From Chitinophagaceae bacterium (GTDB lineage Bacteria > Bacteroidota > Bacteroidia > Chitinophagales > Chitinophagaceae), in assembly GCA_017307755.1 (NCBI GenBank), contig JAFKGQ010000005.1:496001-560000 (forward strand): a DNA stretch of 64,000 nucleotides, given 5' to 3'. Below are positions 14,818 to 23,887 of the stretch, in pieces (position 1 is the first letter of the stretch; every line of letters begins with the position of its first letter). The position numbers and the translations under genes are program-made. Below the pieces are notes generated by a model that was not told the DNA's origin, searched no databases, and saw nothing but the letters and a program-made list of their open reading frames with translations.

Positions 14818-15786
14818 ATGTTGGACCTTTGGGGTATGGAAAAGGTAAATTTTCTCGACAGGAGCATCACCGCAAGGGAGGTGATCTTTGTACTGGCAGC
14901 GATCTTATGTCTTACTCCGGTGGTATCTCCGCCCATCGCTCTGGTGATGGGGCTGGTAATCGCGCAATGGGTAGGGCATCCTTATATTCATCTGAACCAT
15001 CGGGCAACGCATATCCTGCTGCAGGTGTCCGTGGTAGGTCTTGGGTTCGGCATGGATATACATAGTGCGGCAAAGGCAGGTGGCTCCGGGTTGTGGCTGA
15101 CGGTAGCGGCGATTGCAGGAACTTTGGGGACGGGGGTGCTTCTGGGCAGGCTTTTTCGTCTGGATAAAAAAACAGCGTATTTAGTATCGGCGGGCACGGC
15201 CATCTGCGGCGGCAGCGCCATAGCGGCGCTTTCCCCTGTCATCAAGGCGGAGGAGAAGCAGGTGTCCGTAGCCCTCGGTATCGTGTTTATCCTCAATTCG
15301 GCGGCGTTGTTTATTTTTCCTGCCGTGGGGCATCTGATGCATCTTTCGCAGGATCAATTCGGTTTATGGAGCGCTATTGCCATACATGACACCAGTTCTG
15401 TAGTTGGGGCTGCCGGAAGGTATGGCAGCGAGGCGCTGCAAGTGGCTACGACGGTAAAACTGGCCAGGGCCTTATGGATCATCCCGGTGGCGTTTTTGTC
15501 CATGTTTATCTTTAAGCACAAAGGCGCCCGGCCCAGGATCCCTTGGTTCATCGGCTTATTTGTCCTGGCGATGGTGGCGCATACTTATATCCCGGGTATA
15601 CAGCTAATGAGCCATTATGTAGTGACCACGGCTCATGCGGGGCTTACGTTGACGCTTTTCCTCATTGGGAGCGGTTTGTCAAAAAAGGTATTAGTGTCAG
15701 TGGGTGTCAGGCCGTTGGTACAGGGTGTAATATTATGGCTGATCATTGCTGCCTTATCGTTGTGGGCTGTGGTTGCGATAGGGTAG
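14818..15786 (+). CDS. YeiH-family putative sulfate/anion exporter
   Basis: A 322-residue polytopic membrane protein of the YeiH/UPF0324 family, with about ten hydrophobic segments and family signatures: VVGLGFGMD, SAGTAICGGSAIAALSPVI, KAEEKQVSVALG, and AIHDTSSVVGAAGRYG. The family is annotated as putative sulfate exporters; the substrate is not proven. Three starts are possible: TTG at 14794, ATG at 14818, and ATG at 14836 (MEKVNFLDRS), with an AAGGAG at 14812-14817 that is spaced better for 14836 (18 nt) than for 14818. A TATAACTTTT element at 14765 follows the multicopper oxidase stop. Confidence 0.85.
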   Translation: MLDLWGMEKVNFLDRSITAREVIFVLAAILCLTPVVSPPIALVMGLVIAQWVGHPYIHLNHRATHILLQVSVVGLGFGMDIHSAAKAGGSGLWLTVAAIAGTLGTGVLLGRLFRLDKKTAYLVSAGTAICGGSAIAALSPVIKAEEKQVSVALGIVFILNSAALFIFPAVGHLMHLSQDQFGLWSAIAIHDTSSVVGAAGRYGSEALQVATTVKLARALWIIPVAFLSMFIFKHKGARPRIPWFIGLFVLAMVAHTYIPGIQLMSHYVVTTAHAGLTLTLFLIGSGLSKKVLVSVGVRPLVQGVILWLIIAALSLWAVVAIG

Positions 15787-15861
15787 ATACAGGTACAGGA
15801 TTTCTACAGAATTGCTACAGATATTTAAGTTTTGTTAACCTGACACCAGTTTGCACCGGGC

Positions 15862-16446
15862 ATGAATTATAGCAAAATCGAAAGGGATGTAGAAGAATTT
15901 GTACGAAATACCTATATTTCTTCCGACAGACAGTATCCCTATCACAATCTGGATCATACGATAGATGTTGTTCAACGTGCTGCTGAAATAGCCGAATACT
16001 TTCTGTTGCCGGCAACGGAGATGTTTATTGTAAAAGTTGCTGCCTGGTTTCATGATATTGGTCATCTTACGGGCGATGTGTCTGGTCATGAGCAACGGGG
16101 GGTAGAGGTCATGGAGGGCTGTCTGGGGCCGTTGAGAGTGTCTGATACGTTAATAACCTCCATGGCCGGCGCCATCATGGCGACGAAGTATCCATCCTTT
16201 CCTCGTGCGTTGTATGAAGAGATACTTTGCGACGCAGATACCTTTCATTTCGGTACTCCCAGGTTCAAGGAGACGGATGAATTGGTGAGAAAGGAAGTGG
16301 AGCTGCGGACAGGGCAGGTATTTAAGGACTGGCATGCCAGGAGTATCAGGCTCCTGGAGGAGCACCGATTTTTTACAAAGTATTGTCAGCAGCTGCTGGC
16401 AGCGGGGAAGCAGGAGAATATCAGGTGGCTGAGAAGTTTGTCCTGA
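15862..16446 (+). CDS. HD-domain metal-dependent hydrolase
   Basis: A 194-residue cytosolic HD-superfamily protein. Metal-binding candidates: His28 and His32 in YHNLDHT, the HD dyad His64-Asp65 in WFHDIGH, and Asp124/Asp126 in CDADTFHF. The family includes phosphohydrolases acting on nucleotides or other phosphate esters; no substrate can be given. It is 75 bp downstream of the YeiH-type gene and convergent with the AlkD-like gene (7 bp between stops). Confidence 0.85.
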   Translation: MNYSKIERDVEEFVRNTYISSDRQYPYHNLDHTIDVVQRAAEIAEYFLLPATEMFIVKVAAWFHDIGHLTGDVSGHEQRGVEVMEGCLGPLRVSDTLITSMAGAIMATKYPSFPRALYEEILCDADTFHFGTPRFKETDELVRKEVELRTGQVFKDWHARSIRLLEEHRFFTKYCQQLLAAGKQENIRWLRSLS

Positions 16447-16453
16447 TGGGGCT

Positions 16454-17161
16454 TTAGCACTTCACCGTCTTTTTCTTTTTACCCAGGCTTCCTCTATCCT
16501 CTATTTTTTTGATATAGGTGATTGCGTCCGGCACTTTACAGTCTGTGCCGTCCGTGACCACTTTTACGACGCCTATTTTTTTTGCGGTGGCGACGGCGTC
16601 CTGCATCAGGGGGGTGACATAAGCGCCTACGGAAATAATAAATCCATTCATGTTATAGCGTACGCGGTTGGGGGATGTGTGAATGGTCTTTGTTATGCGT
16701 CCCAGTAAGGACTTTAACGTCTTCAGGTCCAGTTGATCGTCCGGCTTTAATGCCACGAGGTTGGACAGTGTAGCCCAGCCGGCGGCGGCTATATTCGGCT
16801 TGTTGTCGTCGATCCATTCCATTGCCAGCTCGTATCCATAACGGCCTTCGGCGGCCACCCAAGGGACGGTGTACTCACATATGTTGTCGGAATGGGCTTG
16901 TTTTACCCATGTTTGCAGGTCACTCTTTGTCATTTTTTCGTCGTCGGCAATGAGGCCGGCGAGGTACATGGCGTCGGCGTTACCGGTGGCATACAGGTCT
17001 TTTGCCAGTTGGTAATCCTTTTTTATCTTTTTTTGGATGGGTTTCAGATCGGCGACCTTTACGCCAAAGAGGGGTTCTTTTACACCGTGTTTCAGGAGTA
17101 TATTTTTTATCTGGGGAGAGCCCAACGATTCCAGTTGGGTCATTATTTCTTTGACTGTCAT
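16454..17161 (-). CDS. AlkD-like DNA alkylation repair protein
   Basis: A 235-residue protein of the DNA_alkylation (AlkD-type HEAT-like) family, built of paired helices. Segments include LFGVKVADLKPIQKKIKK near the N-terminus, ADAMYLAGLIADD, VPWVAAEGRYGYELAMEWI and AAAGWATLSNLVA. The family contains DNA glycosylases removing alkylated bases, although this group is a distant branch and activity is not assured. The start is placed at ATG 17161; an upstream in-frame start at 17212 would overlap the FecR stop. A lysine-rich tail (GKKKKTVKC) may help DNA binding. It lies 43 bp downstream of fecR on the same strand, so read-through from the big operon is possible. Confidence 0.8.
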   Translation of the reverse strand: MTVKEIMTQLESLGSPQIKNILLKHGVKEPLFGVKVADLKPIQKKIKKDYQLAKDLYATGNADAMYLAGLIADDEKMTKSDLQTWVKQAHSDNICEYTVPWVAAEGRYGYELAMEWIDDNKPNIAAAGWATLSNLVALKPDDQLDLKTLKSLLGRITKTIHTSPNRVRYNMNGFIISVGAYVTPLMQDAVATAKKIGVVKVVTDGTDCKVPDAITYIKKIEDRGSLGKKKKTVKC

Positions 17162-17204
17162 ACAATCAAGATAAATAAAAACTATGGCTTCCGCAAGAGC
17201 CGCC

Positions 17205-18299
17205 CTATTCAATGTAGTACTCGGACCCTTGTTTCTTATACTGTGTACTTTCCCTGACCTGTTTGCCGCCGACCGTCCTGGTGCGTTTTATCTGCCGGGT
17301 GATCTCAAATAATATTTCGTCGAGGGGCTCGTCCGTGACTTTTAGGGTCACGGTTTGGTCTTCAAGTTCCGGCGCCGCCTTGATAGTGACATGTAATTTC
17401 CGGTTGAATGTTTCCAGCACGCTGCTCAGCGGCTCGTGGTCGAATTCCAACTCGCCTGTGCGCCATGAGGTGACCGCCAGTGCGTTTGCGACCATATGTT
17501 TGGATAATGAGGTCGTAGTCAGGTGGGTATCGTTTGCAGATGAGGGGTGTTTAATAGTGGGGGAAGAGCCGGTGATGTCTGAACGAAGTTTGTCTCCTGC
17601 GAACAGTGCTTTTTCATTGGGTGCCAGGAAGAGGGTGTCCATTGTGGTCACTCCGGTCTTTGCCGTGGCCCGTGCTGCCGTCAGCATGACCTTGCCTTCT
17701 ACCAGTGTGACTTCGATTGCCTTAGGGTTGTATGCCTTTACGTTGAACTTTGTTCCCAGTACCCGGGTGGTAAGCCCCTGTGTATGCACCAGGAATGGGT
17801 GCTCTTTGTCGCTCTTTACTTCGAAATAGGCTTCCCCTTCCAGGAATATCTCGCGAAGATGCTGACCGAAATCGGTCGCATAATGCAATTTACTGCCCGC
17901 ATTCAACCAGACAAGGGTCCCATCGATCAGCTGGATCTTTCGCAGGGAGTCAGTCTCTATATCGGTGATGGCCAGGCTGGGTTTTTCTTTTTCGGAGGGG
18001 CTTGTCCGGTACATCAACAGGACGCTGGTGAGGACGACCGCCAGTATGCCGGCGGCTACGGCGGCATAGCGTAGGTATTTCTTCCGTGGATGTATGGGCC
18101 GTACCTTGATGTCCGACTGAATATTGTTGAACATTTCCGCTTTCAGGTCACCCGCTTGCATCTCGTTGAACAGCGTATCGATGGATTTTCCCGAATCCAT
18201 GGAATTATACCAGGCTTCCAGGAAGTCTTTTTCAGCAGGCGTAGCCTTGCCATCGAGGTATTTTTTCGCCAGTTCGGCTAATTTCTCCTTGTCTATCAT
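17205..18299 (-). CDS. FecR-family anti-sigma factor
   Basis: A 364-residue single-pass inner-membrane protein. The cytosolic N-terminus (1-75) contains the anti-sigma helices (LAKKYLDGKATPAEKDFLEAWY in pieces). A membrane helix spans ~78-97. The periplasmic FecR domain contains IQLIDGTLVWLNAGSKLHY, LEGEAYFEV and VLGTKFNVKAY. A C-terminal DUF4974-type domain (GELEFDHEPLSSVLETFNRKL) completes it. It should hold the ECF sigma factor encoded at 36250 and release it on signal from an outer-membrane receptor. Oddly it is the last gene of the operon, nine genes away from its sigma factor, while the usual order is sigma-fecR-receptor. Confidence 0.93.
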   Translation of the reverse strand: MIDKEKLAELAKKYLDGKATPAEKDFLEAWYNSMDSGKSIDTLFNEMQAGDLKAEMFNNIQSDIKVRPIHPRKKYLRYAAVAAGILAVVLTSVLLMYRTSPSEKEKPSLAITDIETDSLRKIQLIDGTLVWLNAGSKLHYATDFGQHLREIFLEGEAYFEVKSDKEHPFLVHTQGLTTRVLGTKFNVKAYNPKAIEVTLVEGKVMLTAARATAKTGVTTMDTLFLAPNEKALFAGDKLRSDITGSSPTIKHPSSANDTHLTTTSLSKHMVANALAVTSWRTGELEFDHEPLSSVLETFNRKLHVTIKAAPELEDQTVTLKVTDEPLDEILFEITRQIKRTRTVGGKQVRESTQYKKQGSEYYIE

Positions 18300-18313
18300 A
18301 TTGGAGGCTGAAG

Positions 18314-21300
18314 TTAAAAATTATATCTCATTCCCAGTTGCATCTGCCACCTGGACTGTGACAGATCGGTCTGGTATGGTGTTGAAGGATGCTCCCAGAT
18401 GTAGATGGGATACCCCGCACGGGTTGTGCCTGTGGGGCGGAGACCTACGCTGGCCGATGAGTTGAACAGGTCGGATGAGAAGTAGGCTTTCCCCCAGTTC
18501 TTATTCAGCAGATTGGTCAGGTTGAAGATATCCCAGGTAATGGTGATGGAGCTTCCCGACTTTTCTGAAATGGCAAATGTTTCGGAGATACGGATATCCG
18601 CGTTGATATTCCAGGGTGTGCGTGCCGCATTACGCTGGGTGAATTGACCCCGGTGGTCCCGCAGGTATGGCGTAGCTTCGATATATCTTTCGAACTCCTG
18701 CGCCTGGTCTGCATCTGTTTTATAGACGATGGTATTGTCGGATAAAGTGATATTGCCGGTCTGGAAGAAATTGATCATCTCGGAAGGCTTGGGTATATAG
18801 ACCAGGGCCACCTGTTGACCTGTTCCCTGCAGGTTGATGGGGCTGTTGACGAATCCATAGGTGAAGGGGGCGCCGGAGGTTGCACTGAAGAACAGGTTGA
18901 TATTGGTCTGGTAGCGACGCTGTTCCCCGTATACGGTGTGATAGTTGGCCATAGCGATGATCCGGTGACGGACATCGAAGTTCGACCAGGCGAGGCTCGC
19001 GTTGTTGGGGTTCAGGGACTGGTTTAGCTGCCAGTTGGACTCCATGGAGTTGCGGATGCCGTTGGCGATGTCTTTTGACTGGCCGTAGGTATAGGCGCTG
19101 CTGACATCCAGGCCGAAGGGGAAGGTTTTTGTCAGCTGGGCGGTGAGGCTGTACCGGTAGCCTTTTGTTGTATTTGTCAGCAGGTACATGGCGGTAAAAG
19201 CGGGGTCGACAGGTTTGCCTGTAAAGATGGGCTGCTGGCGGCGGGTATCATACTGGAAGTAGTTTACGCTATCCTGCTGGTTGATCTGCTTGAACTGTAC
19301 GTCGTACAATGTCTTTGTATAAACGCCTTCGAGCGTTAGCTTATAGCCGTCTTTGAATTTCACGTCCAGGGCCGCGCTGGTGCGCCATACCTGGGGCATT
19401 TTGAAATGGTTGTCAATGAGGTCTATCTGGGTAGGGCCGTTGACATCCAGGGCCGAAGAGCCATTCTCATTGACAGCGGAGGCTGCGATCCCTTTATTTG
19501 AAGGCTTGCGTGGGTCCGTGCCGGGATTAGGGACAGTAGGCGGCACCGGTGGTTCTGCGGTGGGGTTGCCGACGTAGTTATACCGTTTGTCGAAGGACCC
19601 ATAGGTATTGCCGTTGTTGTAGAAGGCATAACCCAGCCAGGCAAACGGTATGCGACCGATGAAGATGCCTGAGCCCCCACGTAAGACTACGCTTTTGTCG
19701 CCTTTAATGTCGAAGTTGAATCCAATGCGGGGAGATGGCTGTACCTGACCCAGGTATTCATTCCGGATGTTGCCCGGCCTGGTGTAGGTGTATGTGGAGC
19801 CATAGAATAAGTCCTGCATGGCATTTCTGGCTTTCAGGGACAAAGGCTGCTTGCTGGGGATATCAGTCATGTCCAACCGCAGGCCGGGGATCAGTTTGAA
19901 CCGGGGGCTTAGGATGATCTCATCTTGTACATAAACACTATATAGATTGACATTGAACTTAGCACTGGGATGGGAGAGCTGGTAATCCCGGTCCTGGTTG
20001 ACGTAGTTGAAATTACCCCGGATACGGCTGGGTTGTCCTGCGATGAAATCGCTGATGGATGCGTAGTCTATGCGGCCGTTGGGAGAGTTCAGAAAGCCAT
20101 AGGTAATATTGTACAATTCGTTGTGAGTGCCGATCGTAAAGGTGTGATTGCCTTTGAAGATCGTGAGATTGTCGGTGATCTCCAGGCTGTTTTGCCGGAG
20201 GTTGAATACGCTGGCTTCCCGGTCGGTACCCAACAGGATGGTGGTGCCCAGGGTATTGCCGGCTATTTGTATCTGTGGATAGTAAGCGTAGGACAGCGGG
20301 TCCCGGTAATCTTTCACGGCGGTGTATCCGACGATCAGGCTGTTGGCCACGGAAGGGTTGAAACGTGATTTCAGCTCTGCCACTGTAGCTACCTGGTTAT
20401 TATGCTGTATGTAGTCGATGCTGGAGAAACGGAAGTTTTGGTCGTCCCGTGTCAGGTTGGTTGCTTCGGAGAGGACGATATTGCTTCGGATGGCCAGCTG
20501 GTGTTTGTCGGAGATATTCCAGTCCAAGCGGTTGAAGAATTTCTTCGATCTGGAATAGATATTGTAGGCGCCCGCCGTGCCTGGGTCGAAACCGAATCCG
20601 CTGCCTTTATAAAAAGCGGTGATCTGGCCTGCCTGCTCCTGTGTGAAGATATTCTGTACGAAGGGAGATGCGGCAGTGGTGGTCAGGGGCTCGACTCTGT
20701 CTGTGATCTCTGCGTTTGTGAAGAAGAACAATTTATCTCTGATAATGGGGAAGCCAACCCGGAAGCCGGCTTGTGCGTCATGAAAATCCCCGGGCATGGA
20801 GCCTGTGCCGCCGACCCTGTCCTTGCCGATCAGGGTTGCGTTGCGACCGAATCCGTATATGGAGCCTGTGACGGTATTGCTGCCGCTGCGGGTTACGGCA
20901 TTGATGCTACCACCGGTGAAGTTGCCGATCTTTACGTCGAAAGGCGCGATATAGACCTGGATATCCTGGATGGCATCGATGGATATGGAATTGGTGCGGG
21001 TGCTGCTGCCTATCTGTCCGGAGGTACCTGTCTGGCCGCCGAGGGAAGGGCTGAACCCGATGGCATCATTGTTGATGGCGCCGTCGATGGTGACGTTGTT
21101 ATAGCGGAAGTTAGTGCCTGTAAAAGAATTTCCGTTGAATTGGGGGGTCAGCTTGGTATAATCCTGGAAGCTCCTGGCGCTGGCGGGGATATTGCGCATC
21201 TGGGCACCGGTGACGTTGTAGCCGGCGCCCGTGGAATTAGCGCGGGTGCGGTTGTTCTTTACCACGACCTCCGTCAGTGTCCTGGCGGCGGACTCCATGA

Positions 21301-21625
21301 CGAAATCCAGGATGACGGGGTCGCCCAGTCCGATGTTGAGATTGTCCTGCACTTTTTCACGCATACCCACGGCAGTGGCCTTGACGGTGTAGGGGCCGCC
21401 GACTCTCAGGTTCACCAGGTAATACCGGCCCAGTTCATTGGTGGCCGTGACATACTGGGTACCCGTCGGGACGTGGATAACGGTGACGTTGGCGCCTATG
21501 ACGAAACCATGGGTCTCATCGGTGACCCGCCCGCTCAGTGAGCCTGCAGTCTCCTGCGCCTGCACGCGCAGGAAGCCCAGGCCCAGCATCAGCAAGGCCA
21601 GCGAAAAATATTTTTTAATACGCAT
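18314..21625 (-). CDS. Oar-like TonB-dependent receptor
   Basis: A 1103-residue outer-membrane protein from ATG 21625 (signal peptide MRIKKYFSLALLMLGLGFLRVQAQ); an upstream in-frame Met lacks a signal. Order: carboxypeptidase-regulatory-like domain (~25-115, SLSGRVTDETHGFVIGANV), a plug with DYTKLTPQFNGNSF and YNNVTIDGAINND (~140-290), then a large barrel ending in QMQLGMRYNF. The barrel and plug match Oar-type receptors, which import or help export proteins and other substrates at the surface. No STN signalling domain is visible. Its start codon overlaps the 3' end of the YD-like lipoprotein gene by 11 bases, and fecR follows 14 bases after its stop. The loop PPVPPTVPNPGTDPRKPSN is proline-rich. 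Confidence 0.92.
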   Translation of the reverse strand: MRIKKYFSLALLMLGLGFLRVQAQETAGSLSGRVTDETHGFVIGANVTVIHVPTGTQYVTATNELGRYYLVNLRVGGPYTVKATAVGMREKVQDNLNIGLGDPVILDFVMESAARTLTEVVVKNNRTRANSTGAGYNVTGAQMRNIPASARSFQDYTKLTPQFNGNSFTGTNFRYNNVTIDGAINNDAIGFSPSLGGQTGTSGQIGSSTRTNSISIDAIQDIQVYIAPFDVKIGNFTGGSINAVTRSGSNTVTGSIYGFGRNATLIGKDRVGGTGSMPGDFHDAQAGFRVGFPIIRDKLFFFTNAEITDRVEPLTTTAASPFVQNIFTQEQAGQITAFYKGSGFGFDPGTAGAYNIYSRSKKFFNRLDWNISDKHQLAIRSNIVLSEATNLTRDDQNFRFSSIDYIQHNNQVATVAELKSRFNPSVANSLIVGYTAVKDYRDPLSYAYYPQIQIAGNTLGTTILLGTDREASVFNLRQNSLEITDNLTIFKGNHTFTIGTHNELYNITYGFLNSPNGRIDYASISDFIAGQPSRIRGNFNYVNQDRDYQLSHPSAKFNVNLYSVYVQDEIILSPRFKLIPGLRLDMTDIPSKQPLSLKARNAMQDLFYGSTYTYTRPGNIRNEYLGQVQPSPRIGFNFDIKGDKSVVLRGGSGIFIGRIPFAWLGYAFYNNGNTYGSFDKRYNYVGNPTAEPPVPPTVPNPGTDPRKPSNKGIAASAVNENGSSALDVNGPTQIDLIDNHFKMPQVWRTSAALDVKFKDGYKLTLEGVYTKTLYDVQFKQINQQDSVNYFQYDTRRQQPIFTGKPVDPAFTAMYLLTNTTKGYRYSLTAQLTKTFPFGLDVSSAYTYGQSKDIANGIRNSMESNWQLNQSLNPNNASLAWSNFDVRHRIIAMANYHTVYGEQRRYQTNINLFFSATSGAPFTYGFVNSPINLQGTGQQVALVYIPKPSEMINFFQTGNITLSDNTIVYKTDADQAQEFERYIEATPYLRDHRGQFTQRNAARTPWNINADIRISETFAISEKSGSSITITWDIFNLTNLLNKNWGKAYFSSDLFNSSASVGLRPTGTTRAGYPIYIWEHPSTPYQTDLSQSRWQMQLGMRYNF

Positions 21626-22496
21626 ATTTGAAGGTCCTTTTACCTGAATAGTTGAATTGTACATCATTGAAATTTTCCGTTGCCGTTGAGGGGAATCCTT
21701 TGGGAGTATATTCATAGGTACGGGTTGTCCTGTAATTGGTGATCGTGTCGTACACGGGTACCGAGCCGGGAGAGGATGGGTCCAGGATCGTGCCGACTAC
21801 CTGCGACGAAAGGATATTGTTCCTGTTCACCAGCGCCGCAGCTTCGCCCGGTAGCAAGGTACTATAGCGGAGATAGGGGAAGCTGGTGAAGGGGTTGGGT
21901 TTGTCGTCGAAAGTATAGACGGTGTATTGCATCAGGGTGGGACGTCCTTTCAGGTCCAGCCTGTCTTTTGTGATCCTGACGACATTGTTTCCTCCGGCAT
22001 CGTAAGTGAAGGAATACAGGTAGATGAGGGGCAGTTTTAGAGGTACCTTTATGGAGTCCAGCACGCTCATCAGCTTGCCGGCAGCATCGTAATTGTATAC
22101 CATCTTGCCGGTGTCGGTGAGGCTGGCATAATCCACGCGCCACGGTCTGCCGCCTGCGTCATAGGTCAAGGATTGAGTACTTTTATCATTGGCGACGGAG
22201 CCGGCGAGCTTATTGCCGTCATAGCTCAGGGCAAAGGAAGAAAGGGTTTGTCCTGCCTTCTGAAAGAGGTTCACCATTTTGCCGTCGTTGTCGTAGGAGG
22301 CAGTGAATGTAACCGCAGACGTCACATCATAATCCGCACTGACGACATCATACCGGGTCAGCGCTCCATTGGGCGAAACTCCCGGGCCTTTGGGGTCTAC
22401 TCCTTTCTGACAACCGCCACCGAGGATGCCGCCCAGGATGCAAGCTATTGCCCAGATCGTGTAATATCCTTTCATTGATGAATGATTTATTTTCAT
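21615..22496 (-). CDS. YD-repeat-like lipoprotein, function unknown
   Basis: A 293-residue lipoprotein: hydrophobic signal and lipobox GGGC, with either ATG 22496 or ATG 22475 (MKGYYTIWAIACILGG) as start. The mature protein has repeated short strand pairs of the YD/RHS or DUF4595 kind: FTASYDNDGKMVNLF, LSYDGNKLAG, LTYDAGGRPWRV, YNYDAAGKLMSV, FTYDAGGNNVVR. Such repeats usually wrap as beta-strands in surface or secreted proteins. No enzyme motif is seen. It sits immediately upstream of, and overlaps, the Oar-like receptor, which suggests a surface partner of that receptor. Confidence 0.7.
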   Translation of the reverse strand: MKINHSSMKGYYTIWAIACILGGILGGGCQKGVDPKGPGVSPNGALTRYDVVSADYDVTSAVTFTASYDNDGKMVNLFQKAGQTLSSFALSYDGNKLAGSVANDKSTQSLTYDAGGRPWRVDYASLTDTGKMVYNYDAAGKLMSVLDSIKVPLKLPLIYLYSFTYDAGGNNVVRITKDRLDLKGRPTLMQYTVYTFDDKPNPFTSFPYLRYSTLLPGEAAALVNRNNILSSQVVGTILDPSSPGSVPVYDTITNYRTTRTYEYTPKGFPSTATENFNDVQFNYSGKRTFKYAY

Positions 22497-22510
22497 GACA
22501 ATGGTTATGA

Positions 22511-23878
22511 TCAGTTAGAAAAAAAGACGTCGTTGATACCTGCCTTCTGATAGTTGACACAGCTCCTGAAACCCAGATAGTGGGTAGATCCTACGGCGTC
22601 CGGTCCCTTGTAAACATTTTGGTCTATCGAAAGGAGAATGGTGGAGATGGCCGGATAGAAATTGGTGCCGTTGCTGCGCACCAGCCAGCTGTCTACCCAG
22701 TTCTGACCGGTAGGACCTCCGCCGTCATAGTTATAGCCGGGGTAGAGGTTGAACAGCGCCAGCCAGTCACCTTTAGCCACGGGGAAATCTCCGTTGGCAC
22801 TCGACTTGCCGCTGCGATAGGCCAGCACCCGGTAGTAACGGGGGAAAGCTGATTGGCCCGGGGCAGGGCGGGAATATAACTTACCTCCGTTGCGCATGAC
22901 ATCCGCGACATTGATCTCGAAAAAGGGAGCGTCCTCGGCAGAGCGGAAGCGGGCCAGGCCCTTTGCAACCAGGATCTCCCTGCCGATGCTGTCCGACACT
23001 TTATATCCCTGGTCGAACTGTGCATCATAAACATCCGGGCCTACCCCATAGATGGGAGCGATATAGATATCCAGCGAATCGGTGTTCTGATTGATGGATT
23101 GGTCAGAGTAGGGAGGAGTTACGTTGATGAAACGGATATATGCGCTGGAATCTTTGAACTTTGGCAGCTGATCAGGATGGTCTTTTACTACGAGCACATC
23201 CATCTGGTTTGAGAAGTGATTGATAGTTTCGCTTACGCCATAGATAGGCAGCGGGCTGTTGGTGTTACCGTTATCGATGGTGTTATAAAGTTTGGCTACG
23301 CCCTTATTCAACAAGAAGAAAGTTTGTAAAGCGCCTCCCTCCAGGGTGATGGATTGATCCAGGAACTTATCGCCTCTGATAGAAATGGGGTTACCGAAAG
23401 CGGTGGAATTGATCACGCTGTAGACGGACAGTTGATGCCGGGCGGCCGGCAAGGCCGCCCAGTTATAAAAATTATATCCGTTGATGATGGGTGCGACATC
23501 GATCTGGTTGGTAGGGTTGGGGAAGACGGAATACTGGTTGCCGTTGCGATTGTAGAAGCCATAGGCGCCTGGGAAATTGACGGGTGAATTGTCCGTCCAT
23601 CCGCCCGAGGGATAGTTGACGGTGGTAGTGGTGCTCAGATAAGGGTCCGGTACAAAGGGGGTGCCGTCGGGGTTGTAAAGGAGCGAGTCTCCATTACCAT
23701 TCAGCTTGCCATCCAGCATGAACTGGACTTTTCCGCCGCCGGGAGCGTCTATGAAGATTATCCTGGTGTAACCGTTAGCGAATTCAGGGGCTACGCTGAC
23801 CTCTTTTTTGCAGCCGGCACCCAGCATCGCCAGCAGCGGCGTCAGATAAAAAATATATTTGTATGTATTCTTCATCAA
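22511..23878 (-). CDS. DUF4397-like surface lipoprotein
   Basis: A 455-residue lipoprotein (signal to LGAGC, then KKE). At least two beta-sandwich-like units open with an R-hydrophobic-hydrophobic pattern followed by a short 'carried ligand' phrase: TRIIFIDAPGGGKVQFMLDGK near residue 38 and AYIRFINVTPPYSDQ near residue 245. This is the pattern of DUF4397 domains, which are secreted beta-sandwiches of unknown function. No catalytic motif was seen. Assignment to DUF4397 is by pattern and needs a profile search. Junctions of 9 and 14 bases tie it into the operon. Confidence 0.6.
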   Translation of the reverse strand: MMKNTYKYIFYLTPLLAMLGAGCKKEVSVAPEFANGYTRIIFIDAPGGGKVQFMLDGKLNGNGDSLLYNPDGTPFVPDPYLSTTTTVNYPSGGWTDNSPVNFPGAYGFYNRNGNQYSVFPNPTNQIDVAPIINGYNFYNWAALPAARHQLSVYSVINSTAFGNPISIRGDKFLDQSITLEGGALQTFFLLNKGVAKLYNTIDNGNTNSPLPIYGVSETINHFSNQMDVLVVKDHPDQLPKFKDSSAYIRFINVTPPYSDQSINQNTDSLDIYIAPIYGVGPDVYDAQFDQGYKVSDSIGREILVAKGLARFRSAEDAPFFEINVADVMRNGGKLYSRPAPGQSAFPRYYRVLAYRSGKSSANGDFPVAKGDWLALFNLYPGYNYDGGGPTGQNWVDSWLVRSNGTNFYPAISTILLSIDQNVYKGPDAVGSTHYLGFRSCVNYQKAGINDVFFSN

Positions 23879-23887
23879 AGTAGTTTT

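Noticed and set aside
17161..17205. Possible terminator between fecR and the AlkD-like gene
   Set aside because: Only a four-base stem (GGCT/AGCC) with a short T-run on the minus strand; too weak to call.
20402..21541. 379-residue plus-strand frame opposite the Oar-like receptor
   Set aside because: Antisense shadow rich in Gly/Val/Asp/Cys with no family pattern; the minus-strand receptor is unambiguous.
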